Shown: positions 18,586-30,286, numbered from the stretch's first letter. The stretch is 43,591 nucleotides of DNA from Mycoplasmopsis felifaucium ATCC 43428 (GCF_000687775.1 NZ_JHXS01000007.1:1-43591); one strand, 5' to 3'. Notes: a model not told the origin generated them from the letters alone. Numbers and translations are program-made.

Positions 18586-19629
18586 TTAGTATCCGATTGT
18601 AGCTAAAATAATAGCTTTAATTGTGTGCATACGGTTTCCAGCTTGTTGAATTGATTTGTTGTGTTTTGATTTAAACACTTCGTCGGTAACTTCCATAGCA
18701 CCTGTTTTAACAACTGGGTATTTGTCACCGAATTTTTCTTTGATTTCAGCTGAGAAGATTGTGTGATCATCGTGGAAGGCTGGTAAACAGTGTAAAAAGA
18801 TCACATCTTTTTTAGCAGCTTTAATCATATCCATATCAACTTGGAAAGCACCTAATTCTTGAATTCTAGGTTCGAATAATGAGAAGTCTTCACCTAATGA
18901 TACTCAAACGTCTGTGTAAATTGCATCTGCATCTTTAGCAGCTTCAATTTTGTTGTCTGAGAATGAAACTGATCCACCATTACGTTCAAATAATTCAAGA
19001 CATTTTTCGTAAACTGGTTTGTGTTCTGGACCATTTTGAACAATATCTCATTGAGCTTTTGGTCCACAAAGAACGATATTTACACCAAAGAAGGCTGCAC
19101 CAATCATTAATGAACGAGCAACATTGTTTTTAATGTCACCTGCGAATACTAATTTTTTACCTTTTAAGTCTCCACAGAATTCTTTCATTGTTAAGTAGTC
19201 AGCAAACATTTGGGTTGGGTGTTCAGCGTCTGTTAAACCATTTCAAACTGGAACACCTGAGTATTTTACTAAGGCATCAACATCTTCTTGTTTAAAACCA
19301 CGGAATTCAATACCGTCATAAAGTTGACCAAGAACCATAGCTGTATCTTCTACTGATTCTTTTTTACCAAAGTTTGAACCGGTTGGTCCTATGTAGGTAC
19401 ATGAAGCACCTAAATCAGCAGCAGCGATTTCAAACGAACAACGTGTTCTTGTTGAGTCTTTTTGGAACATAATTACAATGTTTTTTCCAACAAGAGGTCT
19501 GTTGTTTGTGTGTAATCCTTGAGCTTTTGATCTTTTAAGATCTGCTGAAAGATCTAAAAGATAATTAACTTCGTCTGTGGTGAGGTTTAAAGCTGAGTCT
19601 AAACTTCTACCTTTCAAGTTCATTGGCAT
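18586..19629 (-). CDS. arcB: Ornithine carbamoyltransferase (catabolic)
   Basis: A 347-residue transcarbamylase. In this pathway it splits citrulline with phosphate into ornithine and carbamoyl phosphate. The carbamoyl-phosphate loop STRTRCSFE is near residues 59-67, and HCLPAFHD carries the ornithine-binding and catalytic Cys near 273-280. Placement between arcA and arcC indicates the catabolic enzyme rather than the biosynthetic ArgF. GGAAAGG supports the start at 19629. Trp codons between the two halves are TGA. Confidence 0.96.
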
Positions 19630-19692
19630 ATTTTCCTTTCCAAAACAATAGTTAAATTGTTTTGCTAATTATTATTTACAAGTAATTGAATA

Positions 19693-20910
<1,218 letters not shown>

Positions 20911-20942
20911 TTTATTATCTCCTTAAACAACTTAATGAATTT

Positions 20943-20973
20943 GACACAATTTGAATGTGTCTCTTTAATTATA
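20943..20973 (-). promoter_or_regulatory. arc operon promoter with an inverted repeat at the transcription start
   Basis: On the minus strand TATAAT (20968-20973) is followed by an inverted repeat GACACA-N7-TGTGTC (20943-20961) that begins about where transcription should start. It could be an operator or a 5' stem-loop that stabilises the mRNA. No clear -35 is visible. Confidence 0.5.
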
Positions 20974-21048
20974 ATTCTTATTTTATTAATATATTTTTAT
21001 GTCGTTTTTATTGAGAAAAATATGCAAATTTTCACATTTCTAAATTTG

Positions 21049-21096
21049 TAAAAGAAAAACTGCTTACTAGTTAAAGGTTTAACTATTTAAGCAGTC
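21049..21096 (-). terminator. Terminator of the hisS-aspS operon
   Basis: ACTGCTTA (21059-21066) and TAAGCAGT (21088-21095) pair, with inner AGTTAAA/TTTAACT pairing. The A-rich stretch at 21049-21058 gives the U-tail on the minus strand. Confidence 0.75.
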
Positions 21097-21101
21097 ATTT
21101 T

Positions 21102-22811
21102 TTATTTATTATTTTTTGATAATTGTAAGCCTAATTCTTCAAGTTGTTGATCTGTAACTTCGCTTGGAGCATCCATTAACATATCTTGGTTTTTAGCATT
21201 TTTTGGAAAGGCTATAACATCTCTAAGTGATTTTTGATTAGTTAAGATCATAATTAATCTATCAATGCCAAAAGCCATACCACAGTGAGGAGGAACTCCG
21301 TAGTCAAATGCTTTTAAGAATCAACCGAATTTTGATTCTTGTTCTTCTTTTGTTAATCCAATAAGATTAAACATTTTTTCTTGCATTTCTTTAGTGTAAA
21401 TTCTTGCACTACCACCACCAATTTCGAATCCATTTAGAACTAAGTCATAAGCAACTGCACGAATTTCATTCATTGGTAATTTGTCTAATTCTTCTATTGA
21501 ACAGGCGAATCTGGTAAAAGGGTGGTGTGCAGCATCCCATTTATTTTCTTCTTCATTGTATTCAAACATTGGTCAGTCAACTATTCATGCGAAGTGGAAT
21601 TTTTCGGTAGCATAATTAAACATATCATTTAATTCCACTCTAATAGCTCCTAATGCTTGAGATGCTTTTTCATATTCATTGGCAACTATAAAATATGTAC
21701 CATTTTTATTATTGTTTTGAGAAATTAATTCTTTTACTGCATCTGGAACTTTTTTAGCGAAGTTTGTACTTGTAATTTCACCATTGTGATGAACAAAGTA
21801 AAATAAAATATTAGCTTTATTTTTTAGGGCAATTTCTTCTAAAGTTTTAAAGTTAGCCTTGCTAATTTCTGTATCTACAAATAACAATCTCTTACTTTTT
21901 GCATTTTTAATAATGTCAAAGTCTGTATCATTGCAGAATTCATTGATGTCTTGAATTTTGTAACCGAATCTTAAGTCAGGTTTATCAGAACCATAATCTC
22001 TAATTGCATCATCAAATTTAATTCTTTCAAATGGCAACTTAACTTCATAATTAACAAGTTTCATCACTTGTTTTACTAATTGTTCCATTAATGTTTGAAA
22101 TTCTTCTACATTTAAGAATGATGTTTCAATATCTAATTGAGTAAATTCAGGCATTCTATCTTTTCTGCTGTCTTCATCTCTAAAACATCTTACTATTTGA
22201 TAATATCTTTCAAATCCTGAAATCATTAATAATTGTTTAAATAATTGAGGGCTTTGCGGTAGGGCTCAAAACATACCTTTATTTCTAGTTGGAACTAAGA
22301 AGTCTCTGGCACCTTCAGGAGTGCTTTTTCCCAATAGCGGTGTTTCAATGTCTAAAAAGTCATTTTGGTACATGAATTCTCTAATATTATGAATAATCTC
22401 ATGTCTCATTTGCAAGTTGTGTTGCATAATTGGTCTTCTTAGATCTAAATAACGGTGTTTAAGTCTTATTTCTTCTTTTGTTTCAATATCATCTCTGATT
22501 GCAAATGGAATTTCAACATTTGATTGAGATAAAACAGTATATGTTTTTACTTTTATTTCAATGTCTCCAGTAGGAATATTTTTATTAGGTGTTTGTCTAG
22601 CTACTACAGTTCCAGATACTTCAAGAACACTTTCTTTTGGTAAATTGACGTCTTCTTCAAAGACACATTGAGTAATACCATATCTATCTCTTAAATCTAT
22701 AAAGGTAAAAGGGCCGAATCTACGTTTATTTGCGATTCATCCGTGAATTGTAACTTCTTTATTTAGGTCATTTAGTGATAGTTCATTATTTCTTATATAT
22801 TTACTGTTCAT
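21102..22811 (-). CDS. aspS: Aspartyl-tRNA synthetase
   Basis: A 569-residue class IIb synthetase of bacterial type. It has an N-terminal OB-fold anticodon domain ([11 protein letters not shown]), a motif 2 region ([12 protein letters not shown]), an inserted GAD-like domain and motif 3 toward the C-terminus (with GIDRL-type residues read as AFGIDRL on the minus strand). Bacterial-type enzymes sometimes also charge tRNA-Asn; no GatCAB is visible here to judge that. AAGGAATAAT precedes the ATG. It starts 11 bases after hisS ends, so the two synthetases form an operon, an order common in Firmicutes. Confidence 0.96.
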
Positions 22812-22822
22812 ATTATTCCTTA

Positions 22823-24148
22823 TTATTCTTCATCATCTTCTTCTAGAGATAGATTCACAATTGCTTCTAAATTATTTTGTGCTAAAAATTCTAATAAATT
22901 AACAAAGCCGTCTTCTGAAATATTAAAAGTTATTTTGTCATTATTTTTTAGATTTTTGACGATTAAGCTATTTTTACCGCTGAATTCGTCAGTAAAGATT
23001 GCAAAACTTGCATTTAATTTTTTTGCTCTGTCAAATAACTTTTTGCTTTTTACTGTGTCAAAAATAAAATCAACTTTTACTCCATAGCTTCTTAATTCGT
23101 TACATATATTAAATAGGTCATTTTTATTATATTCTGTAGTGCATCCACATACAATATCAACTGTTTCACAGTCAGTTTCATCATTTTCTTCGCTTAATTC
23201 ATCATTTATTATTTCAATCAGTCTATCTGCCCCGAGGCCTCAACCAGATGCTTTTAAAGCAGGACCATCTAACTCTTTGATTAAATTTGAATATCTACCA
23301 CCACCAATAACAGTTGATTGTGAACCAGCGTTTGGGCTTTGTGAAACAAATTCATAAACTACTTCATCGTAGTAATCTAGCCCTCTAACAAGTGAATAGT
23401 TAATTTGATATTTAACGCCTGCATCATCTAAAATACTTAATAGTTCTGTGAAATATTTTTGACTTTTGTCTGATAAATATTTGTTAATCTTAGGAGCTTT
23501 TTTAACAAAGTCTTTTTGAGATTCTTCTTTATCATCAAGAATTCTTAAAACGTTATTATTTAATCTTTCTTTGCTTATATCATTAAGTTGATCTTTAAAG
23601 CCTGTAAAATAGTGTTTTAACACATTTTGGTAGTTTTCTCTGCTTTCTTGATCTCCAATTGAATTAATTAATAATCTTGTTTTGATTCCTAACATTTTAA
23701 GTAATGAATCTGCCATAATAATTAATTCAGCATCTTGATATGGATTAGCTTCAGCAGAAATTAATTCTACACCTGCTTGATAAAATTGTCTTTGTCTCCC
23801 TTTTTGTGGTTGTTCATATCTAAACATTGGACCAAAATATGCAAATTTAGTTGTCTTAAGGGTTGCATATCATTTATTTTCAATTAACGCTCTTACGAAG
23901 CCAGCTGTTCCTTCGGGTCTTAAAGCAATTTCACGTTGCCCTTTATCACTAAATTCGTACATTTCTTTTTTAACAATATCGCTACCAGCTACACTTCTTT
24001 TATATAACTGAGCCATTTCAATAATAGGTGTTTCAATTAAGTTGTAATTATAATTTTGCAGTGTATAAATAAATGATTTTCTAATCATTTCTAAGATTGA
24101 TTTTTCTTTTGGTGAGTAGTCTCTTGTACCTTTGATTTTATTTATCAC
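22823..24148 (-). CDS. hisS: Histidyl-tRNA synthetase
   Basis: A 441-residue class IIa synthetase. Motif 2 (ALRPEGTAGFVRA) is near residues 78-90, the histidine motif LVRGLDYY is near 255 and GGGRYSNLIKELDG near 280. It starts with GTG at 24146-24148: the GTG has GGAGG 7 bases upstream and gives the conserved INKIKGTRDY N-terminus. The C-terminus ends in an acidic run (SLEEDDEE). A TATAAT lies at 24175-24180. Confidence 0.96.
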
Positions 24149-24262
24149 GTTAGCCTCCTAATTTATTAATATTAATTATACTTTTTAAAATGAATATTTA
24201 ACATAATAAACTTAAGTAAGTTATAAATTTCTGCAAAAATTTTAAAGTGACCTAATCCGCAC

Positions 24263-24283
24263 GGAAAATATTGGATATTTTCC
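24263..24283. repeat. Perfect inverted repeat between hisS and the nuclease lipoprotein
   Basis: GGAAAATA (24263-24270) and TATTTTCC (24276-24283) pair around five bases. It lies in the divergent promoter region, with no T-run on either side. It may be a protein-binding site. I see no T-box features in the hisS leader. Confidence 0.4.
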
Positions 24284-24345
24284 AGATTTAACCTCAATTT
24301 TTTATAAATAACTTTCCATATTAATATTCATATTAAAATTTAATT

Positions 24346-26094
24346 ATGAATATTTGAAAAAAATGAAAAAAATTAGGGATTATTACCTCATCAGTATTAT
24401 TTTCTTCAGCTTTAGCTTTTTCTTCAGCTAGTTGTGAAAAAACTAAAGAAAATAAAACTAATAATGATGCAAACACAAATAATAATACAAGCGTTGATAT
24501 AACTATAAACTCCAATCATAATATTAGTGAAAATAATACAGTCAATTCAAGCGAAGGAACCTTAAATGATCAATTAATTGCAAGAGAATCCTTAAAATAT
24601 AAAGTTCCATTAGCTTATGAATTATCTGAAAAAAATAACTTATTTATAGTGGATTTAAACAAAAAAGAAGAATTATTTTCAAGTTTAGATTATGTTGTGA
24701 ATAATTCATCAGGAACATTTAGAATTCAAAACAACAAAATTACTTCAAACGGTAAAAATAAGCTAGATATCATTGGTTTATCTATTAATGAAGAAGTTCT
24801 ACCATTATTAACAACACACGTTACAAAGGGTGAAACCGGAAACATAACAATTCGTTCTGATAGAGCAACAGGAAAATCTAAAGGTATTTTTGTTGAAAAG
24901 AATGAAATAGATGGCAAAGTAAGTTATTCAATTTATTGAAGGATAGTTTTAGCAAATAAACAAAAATTAGGCAATAGGGAGTTTATATTAACTATTTCAG
25001 AAGATTCAGTTGACTATAAAACTAATGGTCCTAAAATTAAAACTGATACAGAAAACAATTCTGGTGGTAAAACTAATTCAAAACCACAAGAATTAACATC
25101 AAATAATTTAATTAGAGTTGGCTTCTGAAATGTTAAAAATTTAGGTGATAATTCTCCAGTCTTAAAATATGAAGCCTTAGCAAGTGTAATTTACAAAAAT
25201 AACTATAATTTAATTGGTTTAGTGGAAATAGATGGCGAAAATTCTGTTAAAAAAATAGTTGATTTATTAAATAGTTTAACTAATGATAATACTTATAGTT
25301 TCATTCAAACTAATGATAAAGTTAAAGCCAAATCAAACAAAGTTGGCAATAATGTAGCTGAATATGCTTCATTTATTTATAATTCAAAATTATTAAAATC
25401 GCTTCCTTTTGATTCAGGTGAAAATGTTCTTGTTTATGATAATTCTAATTTTGATGATTATGGTTATGGTAAATTATTAAAATCTAGTGAATATATGAGA
25501 CCTCCTGTAGGTGCTAAATTTGAAACCGTTGGCCCAATCAAAAATAATTTTACTTATGTAATTAGTCACTTTGATTCTCCGGGAGTCACATCTAATGAAA
25601 CAAAACACCCTATAACTAAAAAATCACAAGGAGCACAAGAAGTTGTTGAAGGTCTTAATCTTAAAAATGTAATGAATTGATTTGATGATAAAGACGGGAA
25701 TAATGATGATTTAATTTTTGCGGGCGATACTAATATTAAAAGTGGGAATGCTAATATATCATTTAATCCTGTTTTACAGTCATATACGTCGTTAATTGAT
25801 GATAACAAAGATAATGCAACAAGTTTATCAAGCACAAAAATGAACTATTCAGAACCGTATGATAAAATGTTTGTTAAGACAGATTTAAAATATTCTCCAG
25901 CATCTATTTATGATATGTTTAGCTTTGCAAAAGGTGATTTTGCTTTTGGGCAAATAAATAGCTTTGATGCTTGAAAAAACTTAGTTGAAAATGCAGGAAA
26001 AAGTTTTGCTTCGGAAGTTGGATATATTAACTTTATTTCTGATCATACAACTCTTTGATTTGATATTGAATTAAATGAAAATGATAAATTTTAG
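24346..26094 (+). CDS. mnuA: MnuA-like membrane nuclease lipoprotein
   Basis: A 582-residue lipoprotein precursor. A signal peptide with two TGA-encoded Trp ends in the lipobox SASC (Cys near residue 30). Residues 60-230 form a domain shared with the lipoprotein at 33141. From about 255 it is an endonuclease/exonuclease/phosphatase domain: VGFWNVKNLGD, E294 (LVEIDGE), H408 (SHFDSPG), D461 and N463 (GDTN) and D566-H567 (SDHTT) supply the metal-binding and catalytic set. Homologues such as M. pulmonis MnuA are surface nucleases that degrade host DNA for nucleotide uptake and break neutrophil traps. A TAAAAT 6 bases before the ATG and no Shine-Dalgarno suggest a leaderless mRNA. This is the right class; activity is inferred. 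Confidence 0.9.
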
Positions 26095-26115
26095 AGCTCA
26101 GGCTCTATTTTTTAT
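26093..26115 (+). terminator. Terminator after the nuclease gene
   Basis: AGAGC and GCTCT form a short stem (26093-26106) with a T-rich tail. The stop codon lies partly in the stem. Confidence 0.65.
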
Positions 26116-26207
26116 TGTTATAAAACAGCATTATTCATCTAAAGTTAAAACTATGACACTTAATAAATTAATATATAATATTAATTATTATTATTTAAGG
26201 AGTATAT

Positions 26208-26504
26208 ATGGCATCATGAGAAAGAGATCCTGAAGTTTGTGCTGAAAAAATTGCTAAAAGACAGCAATTATTAATCAAGCTTCATGAAGAAAATAAATTT
26301 GAACTTGAGCATCCTGCATTAATTAGAGAAGAAGATAAACCTATTGAAGCAGAATGTAAAGATCCAATGTGCGTTATAGCTAAAAAAACTATGACAAAAG
26401 AAGAACAAAAGAAGGCTTTAGTAATTAAAATTCTTGGTATCACTATTAGCATTTTAGTTATTATTGCTCTTGTAATTGCTGCGGTTATGATTGGAAAGAT
26501 GTAA
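26208..26504 (+). CDS. Small tail-anchored membrane protein upstream of the diadenylate cyclase
   Basis: A 98-residue protein not recognised as a family. The fourth codon is TGA (Trp). AAGGAG precedes the ATG. Residues 1-70 are charged and probably helical, with a C-x4-C pair (CKDPMC). A single hydrophobic segment occupies about 74-95 and ends at GKM, so it should be anchored by its C-terminus. It ends 3 bases before the cyclase gene. In Firmicutes cdaA is followed by its regulator cdaR; here this unrelated small protein is its neighbour instead. Confidence 0.8.
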
Positions 26505-26507
26505 CTT

Positions 26508-27080
26508 ATGGATTTCAAAATTTTAATAAGCATTTTGACTATTGTGTCTGTTTCATTGCTTGTTTCGTTAATTCCTTTTTTAATTACTTTGTTCAAATCA
26601 AAGATTAAAAAAGGTCGTTACAACAAGTTAGGTAAAAGCAGTCAAATTAGATTAATTAACCAATTACGTGAATCTGTAGAATTTTTATCAAAAAACAAAG
26701 TCGGTGCATTAATTACAATTGAAAACAATGATAATATTGACAATTTAAGAACTGATGGTGTTATTTTAAATGCTAATATTTCATCAAGTTTAATTATTTC
26801 AATTTTTAATAAATATTCTCCGCTTCACGACGGTGCAGTAGTTATTAGAGATAACAAAATTTATTACGCTTCTACTTTTTATAAAATTACAAAAAAATCA
26901 ATTGATAACCAATATGGAGCTCGTCATAGAGCTGCTATGGGGATCAGCGAATTGTGTGATGCTACTACTATTGTTGTTTCTGAAGAAACAGGAAACATCA
27001 AATTTGTTAAAAATGGTTCATTTTACAATGTAAAAATCGAACAATTTCAGGAACAACTTATTAAATACTTAAAGGACTAA
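26508..27080 (+). CDS. cdaA: Diadenylate cyclase (c-di-AMP synthase), CdaM-like
   Basis: A 190-residue DAC-domain protein. The catalytic motifs DGA (D108-A110) and RHR (R139-R141) are intact. It has a single N-terminal membrane segment (about 5-28) rather than the three of Firmicute CdaA, like CdaM of M. pneumoniae. It condenses two ATP into c-di-AMP, which controls potassium and osmolyte transport. It lies 3 bases after the small membrane protein and 1 base before mgtE, so the three form an operon. Confidence 0.93.
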   Translation: MDFKILISILTIVSVSLLVSLIPFLITLFKSKIKKGRYNKLGKSSQIRLINQLRESVEFLSKNKVGALITIENNDNIDNLRTDGVILNANISSSLIISIFNKYSPLHDGAVVIRDNKIYYASTFYKITKKSIDNQYGARHRAAMGISELCDATTIVVSEETGNIKFVKNGSFYNVKIEQFQEQLIKYLKD

Positions 27081-27081
27081 A

Positions 27082-28590
27082 ATGAACGAAGATCAAAATA
27101 ATATAAATGAATTAAATAATGACTTACCACCCGAAGAAGAACAACAGATAAGAGTTAGAGCTATAAAAGATATTATTGTTTCTTTAAACATTACGAAAGC
27201 TCGAGAATTTGTTGATGAAGTTCCTAACGCTGATATAGCAGCATTATTCCCTGAATTAACTCTTGAAGAACAATTAACATTCTTAAGATTAATCAAAACA
27301 GATGAGGCTGCTGAAATATTTAGCTATCTTGATGAAGATATTCAAGTGGAGCTTGCTAAAAGTTTTACAGAAGACTGAGGAATGAAATTATTGCAAGAAT
27401 TGCAAAGCGATGAGCTTGTAGATGTTCTTGATGAATTGCCAGCAAATGTTACAAGTAAAATTTTAGCGTATACATCTAGTTCAAAACGTTCTGCGTTAAA
27501 TAAACTGCTTAGCTATAATGATGATGAAGTTGGAAGCATAATGAGCATAGATATCTCAAGCATTCCTAACTTTTATACCTGTGAACAAGCTTTAAACAAA
27601 ATTCGTAGGGATTATGGAAAAAATAAAAAGGAACTAGTTCATTATTACTATGTAATTGATAACAGAAATAAATTACTTGGAGCTTTAACTCTAGAAGAAA
27701 TTATTTTTGCTAAACCAAGTGAAAAAATTGACAATCTTTATTCTCCGGTTGCTTATATTGAAACAAGTGAAAAGAAAGAAGAAGCTGCAAAAGTTTTTAG
27801 TGAACATGATATGTCAGTCCTTCCGGTTGTCAACCACGAAAAAAGATTGATTGGTATGATAACTAGTGATGATGTAATTGATGTTATTCAAGAAGAAGCT
27901 ACTGAAGATATCTATAAAATGGCCGGAATCGACAAAAAAGCGGCTGATATTGAATATTCAAAAACACCTTGATATAGATTATTTAGATCTAGAATTTTAT
28001 GAGTATCATTATTATTATTACTTGCTACAATTACACAAATTATTATTAACTACACGTTATATAAAACCACTAAATTATTTGAACAAGCTAATACTGCAAA
28101 TATTTTAATTACAATATCATTTGCAGCAATTATACCAGTTGTAATAGGTGCTTCTAATAATGCCTCTATTCAGGCGAATGTTAGTGTTTCAAGAGCTTTA
28201 GCTTTGGATGAAATTGACAGAAAAGACTATAAAACAGTAGTTTGAAAAGAATTATTAGTTGGCTTCTTTATTGGTTTAGTATTAATGATACTTAACACTG
28301 GGAGACTTGGTATTTACTTTTCAGCCACAAAAGATTTATTTGGCACAGATAAATATAAATATTTAGCCTTAATTTTAGGAACTTCTATCGCTTTGTTCTT
28401 ATCAGTAATTTTATCTTCTTTATTTGGTGCTTTAATTCCTATTGCATTTGCAAGAGCTAAAAAAGATCCTTCATCTATGTCATCAATTTTACTTAACACA
28501 TTGCTCGATTTTATTACAACCTTAATTATGTTTGGTATTGTGTTTGGAATAATGTATGGATTTATTGGTTTTGACAAATTATCTGTTTAA
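27082..28590 (+). CDS. mgtE: Magnesium transporter MgtE
   Basis: A 502-residue channel-like Mg2+ transporter. It has an acidic N domain (about 20-150), two CBS domains (about 155-270), a linker helix and five membrane segments. The selectivity-loop region reads SNNASIQANVSVSRALALDEI-like; the usual glycine-rich GGNxGxQ is replaced by SNNASIQ. TGA Trp codons occur at 27379 and several later positions. It belongs to the cdaA operon, and a terminator follows. Confidence 0.94.
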
Positions 28591-28595
28591 TTAAT

Positions 28596-28626
28596 AAAAA
28601 ATAACATCACTACGATGTTATTTTTG
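28596..28626. terminator. Bidirectional terminator after mgtE
   Basis: TAACATC (28602-28608) pairs with GATGTTA (28614-28620), with a T-run at 28621-28625 and an A-run at 28596-28601. Confidence 0.8.
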
Positions 28627-28629
28627 TTT

Positions 28630-28932
28630 CTAATAATTACCAACAAAGCATATTTTAAGGTTTTTTGGTTCAAAACCCACAAGATTTTCATATTTGCTTA
28701 TAATATCACTTCTTAGGTTATCAAGTGTTTCTTTTAATGAAGCATTTCTTTTGACTTTTACGTCTATAATAATTGAAACATTTGATCTATCTTCTAAAAA
28801 AATAATTCTAGGCTCATTAATAATCTTAATATTTTTATTTTCAGCAATTGCTATATTTAATAATTCTTGAATAGCATTTTCTGTCACTGAAAAAGATTCA
28901 CTAATTCCACAATAAACAGTTAGTAAATTCAT
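28630..28932 (-). CDS. Asp23/Gls24-like protein (YqhY position)
   Basis: A 100-residue protein resembling a short Asp23 (DUF322) domain: two alternating beta-alpha units with SIIIDVKVKRNASLKETLDN and a final PKNLKICFVG. Its ATG overlaps the EF-P stop codon by one base (TAATG), so it is translationally coupled. In Firmicutes the order is efp-yqhY-nusB, and YqhY is an Asp23 protein linked to fatty acid metabolism. That synteny supports the call, although similarity by eye is modest. nusB is absent here; a terminator follows. Confidence 0.65.
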   Translation of the reverse strand: MNLLTVYCGISESFSVTENAIQELLNIAIAENKNIKIINEPRIIFLEDRSNVSIIIDVKVKRNASLKETLDNLRSDIISKYENLVGFEPKNLKICFVGNY

Positions 28933-29495
28933 TATTTACTTGCTCTTCCAACGTATTTACCAGATTCAGTTGATACGATAATTTGATCGCCTTCGTTGAT
29001 AAACATTGGAGTTTCTAATTCAAAACCAGTTTCAAGTTTAACCTTCTTTTGAGGGTTATTTGCTGTATTTCCTTTAACAGCGTCGGGGGCTTCTGTAACT
29101 TGAAGTGTTACATTGTCATCTAATTCAATATCAAGAATTTCTTCTTTATATTTTCTAATTTTAACGATCATACCTTCTTTTAAAAAGTTCATTTCTCATT
29201 CAACATGTGAAAGAGGAATTTCAACTTGTTCATAAGTTTCATTGTCCATTAAAACAATGTTTTCACCATCTGAATATAAGAAAGCCATAGGTCTTTTATC
29301 AATATGTGCTTTATTAACCATTACACCACCAGTGTATGATTTGATCGTTGTACTACCTGTTCTTAGGTTTTTTACTTTAGCTTTAACGTTTGCTTGTCCT
29401 CTACCTTGTTTTGAATGTTGAGCTTCAATAACTACGTAGATTTCTCCTTCATCTTCAAAGGTAATACCAGGTTTAAATGTGTTTACATTAATCAT
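28932..29495 (-). CDS. efp: Elongation factor P
   Basis: A 187-residue EF-P with three beta domains, which relieves ribosome stalling at polyproline. The tip loop reads SKQGRGQ with Arg32 at the position that is Lys in E. coli or Bacillus type EF-P. The end GDQIIVSTESGKYVGRASK is typical. A TGA in the middle is Trp. TAGGAG precedes the ATG, with a TATAAT at 29542-29547. Confidence 0.95.
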
Positions 29496-29541
29496 TCTAT
29501 TACTCCTATATTAATGTTTAAAATATATAAATATATTTTTT

Positions 29542-29547
29542 ATTATA
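29542..29547 (-). promoter_or_regulatory. -10 box of efp
   Basis: ATTATA on the plus strand is TATAAT read toward efp, 46 bases from its start. No convincing -35. Confidence 0.45.
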
Positions 29548-29579
29548 CCAAAAAACGTTATTTGATGCAGTATAAACAA

Positions 29580-29604
29580 ATTAAAAGAGTAGCTTTTGCT
29601 ACTC
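29580..29604 (-). terminator. Terminator of the hypothetical gene at 29599
   Basis: GAGTAGC and GCTACTC pair (29587-29604), and the T-rich tail on the minus strand is the plus AAAA at 29583-29586. The stop codon of the gene lies in the stem. Confidence 0.65.
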
Positions 29605-30093
29605 GTATACATTCATTATGTTGTTAATTGGTTGCTTTTTCTTTATTAAAACTAATTTTGCATTTGTTGTTTTACCATTTATGATTTCTGAAATTTTTTC
29701 TACTAAAATAAATTGATCTTGCATAGATATATAAGGCAGGTGTTGTATTTCATCTAAATTTAGTTCAAAATTATGAACTAATTCATCTTTATTCATTTTA
29801 TATATGACATCTAAAATAATTGACCTGCATAAATTTATCTCGCACAATTCATTTTTATCATTATGCCCGTTAACGATTGATAATTCTAGTTTATTTGCCT
29901 TATCTACTTCGTGATTACTTAAACAGTTTACAAAAAATACATAATTATCTTCCTGTGCAATTAACATAACAATATTAGTGCTTAATTTATTATCACCATT
30001 TATTTTGCTTATAAAACTCATTTTAAGAGGTAATGGTTTTAATAATGGTAATTCATTTTCAAATTCTTTATTATTTAATTTTGTTTCTTCCAT
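29599..30093 (-). CDS. Hypothetical protein
   Basis: A 164-residue soluble protein with no family I recognise. It is Asn- and Lys-rich, with a beta-rich centre (NIVMLIAQEDNYVFFVNC) and a KKKQP near the end. There is no signal peptide. No Shine-Dalgarno precedes the ATG; a TAAAAT at 30100-30105 lies 6 bases upstream, so it may be leaderless. It is a single-gene unit with its own terminator. The 150 bases to its right (30094-30243) show only AT-rich sequence. Confidence 0.75.
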   Translation of the reverse strand: MEETKLNNKEFENELPLLKPLPLKMSFISKINGDNKLSTNIVMLIAQEDNYVFFVNCLSNHEVDKANKLELSIVNGHNDKNELCEINLCRSIILDVIYKMNKDELVHNFELNLDEIQHLPYISMQDQFILVEKISEIINGKTTNAKLVLIKKKQPINNIMNVYE

Positions 30094-30240
30094 AACTTTA
30101 TTTTAAAATTTGTAAAAGTCAATAAATAACAATAATTTACCCGTTATGATTTTGTTAATAATTATTAAAAACTTTATATTAAGCTATAAAAACACTTAAA
30201 ATTTTGCTTTTTAACAGCTTTATTGTGTTTATTAATATGC

Positions 30241-30272
30241 AAATAAAAAATGCTTAGTTTTTTTAACTAAGC
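30241..30272 (-). terminator. Terminator after plsY
   Basis: GCTTAGTT (30252-30259) pairs with AACTAAGC (30265-30272). The A-run at 30241-30250 gives the U-tail on the minus strand. Confidence 0.8.
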
Positions 30273-30286
30273 GAAATTTTAATTTT

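Noticed and set aside
24149-24345. A T-box riboswitch before hisS
   Set aside because: The leader is only about 20 bases from the -10 box, with no specifier loop or antiterminator.
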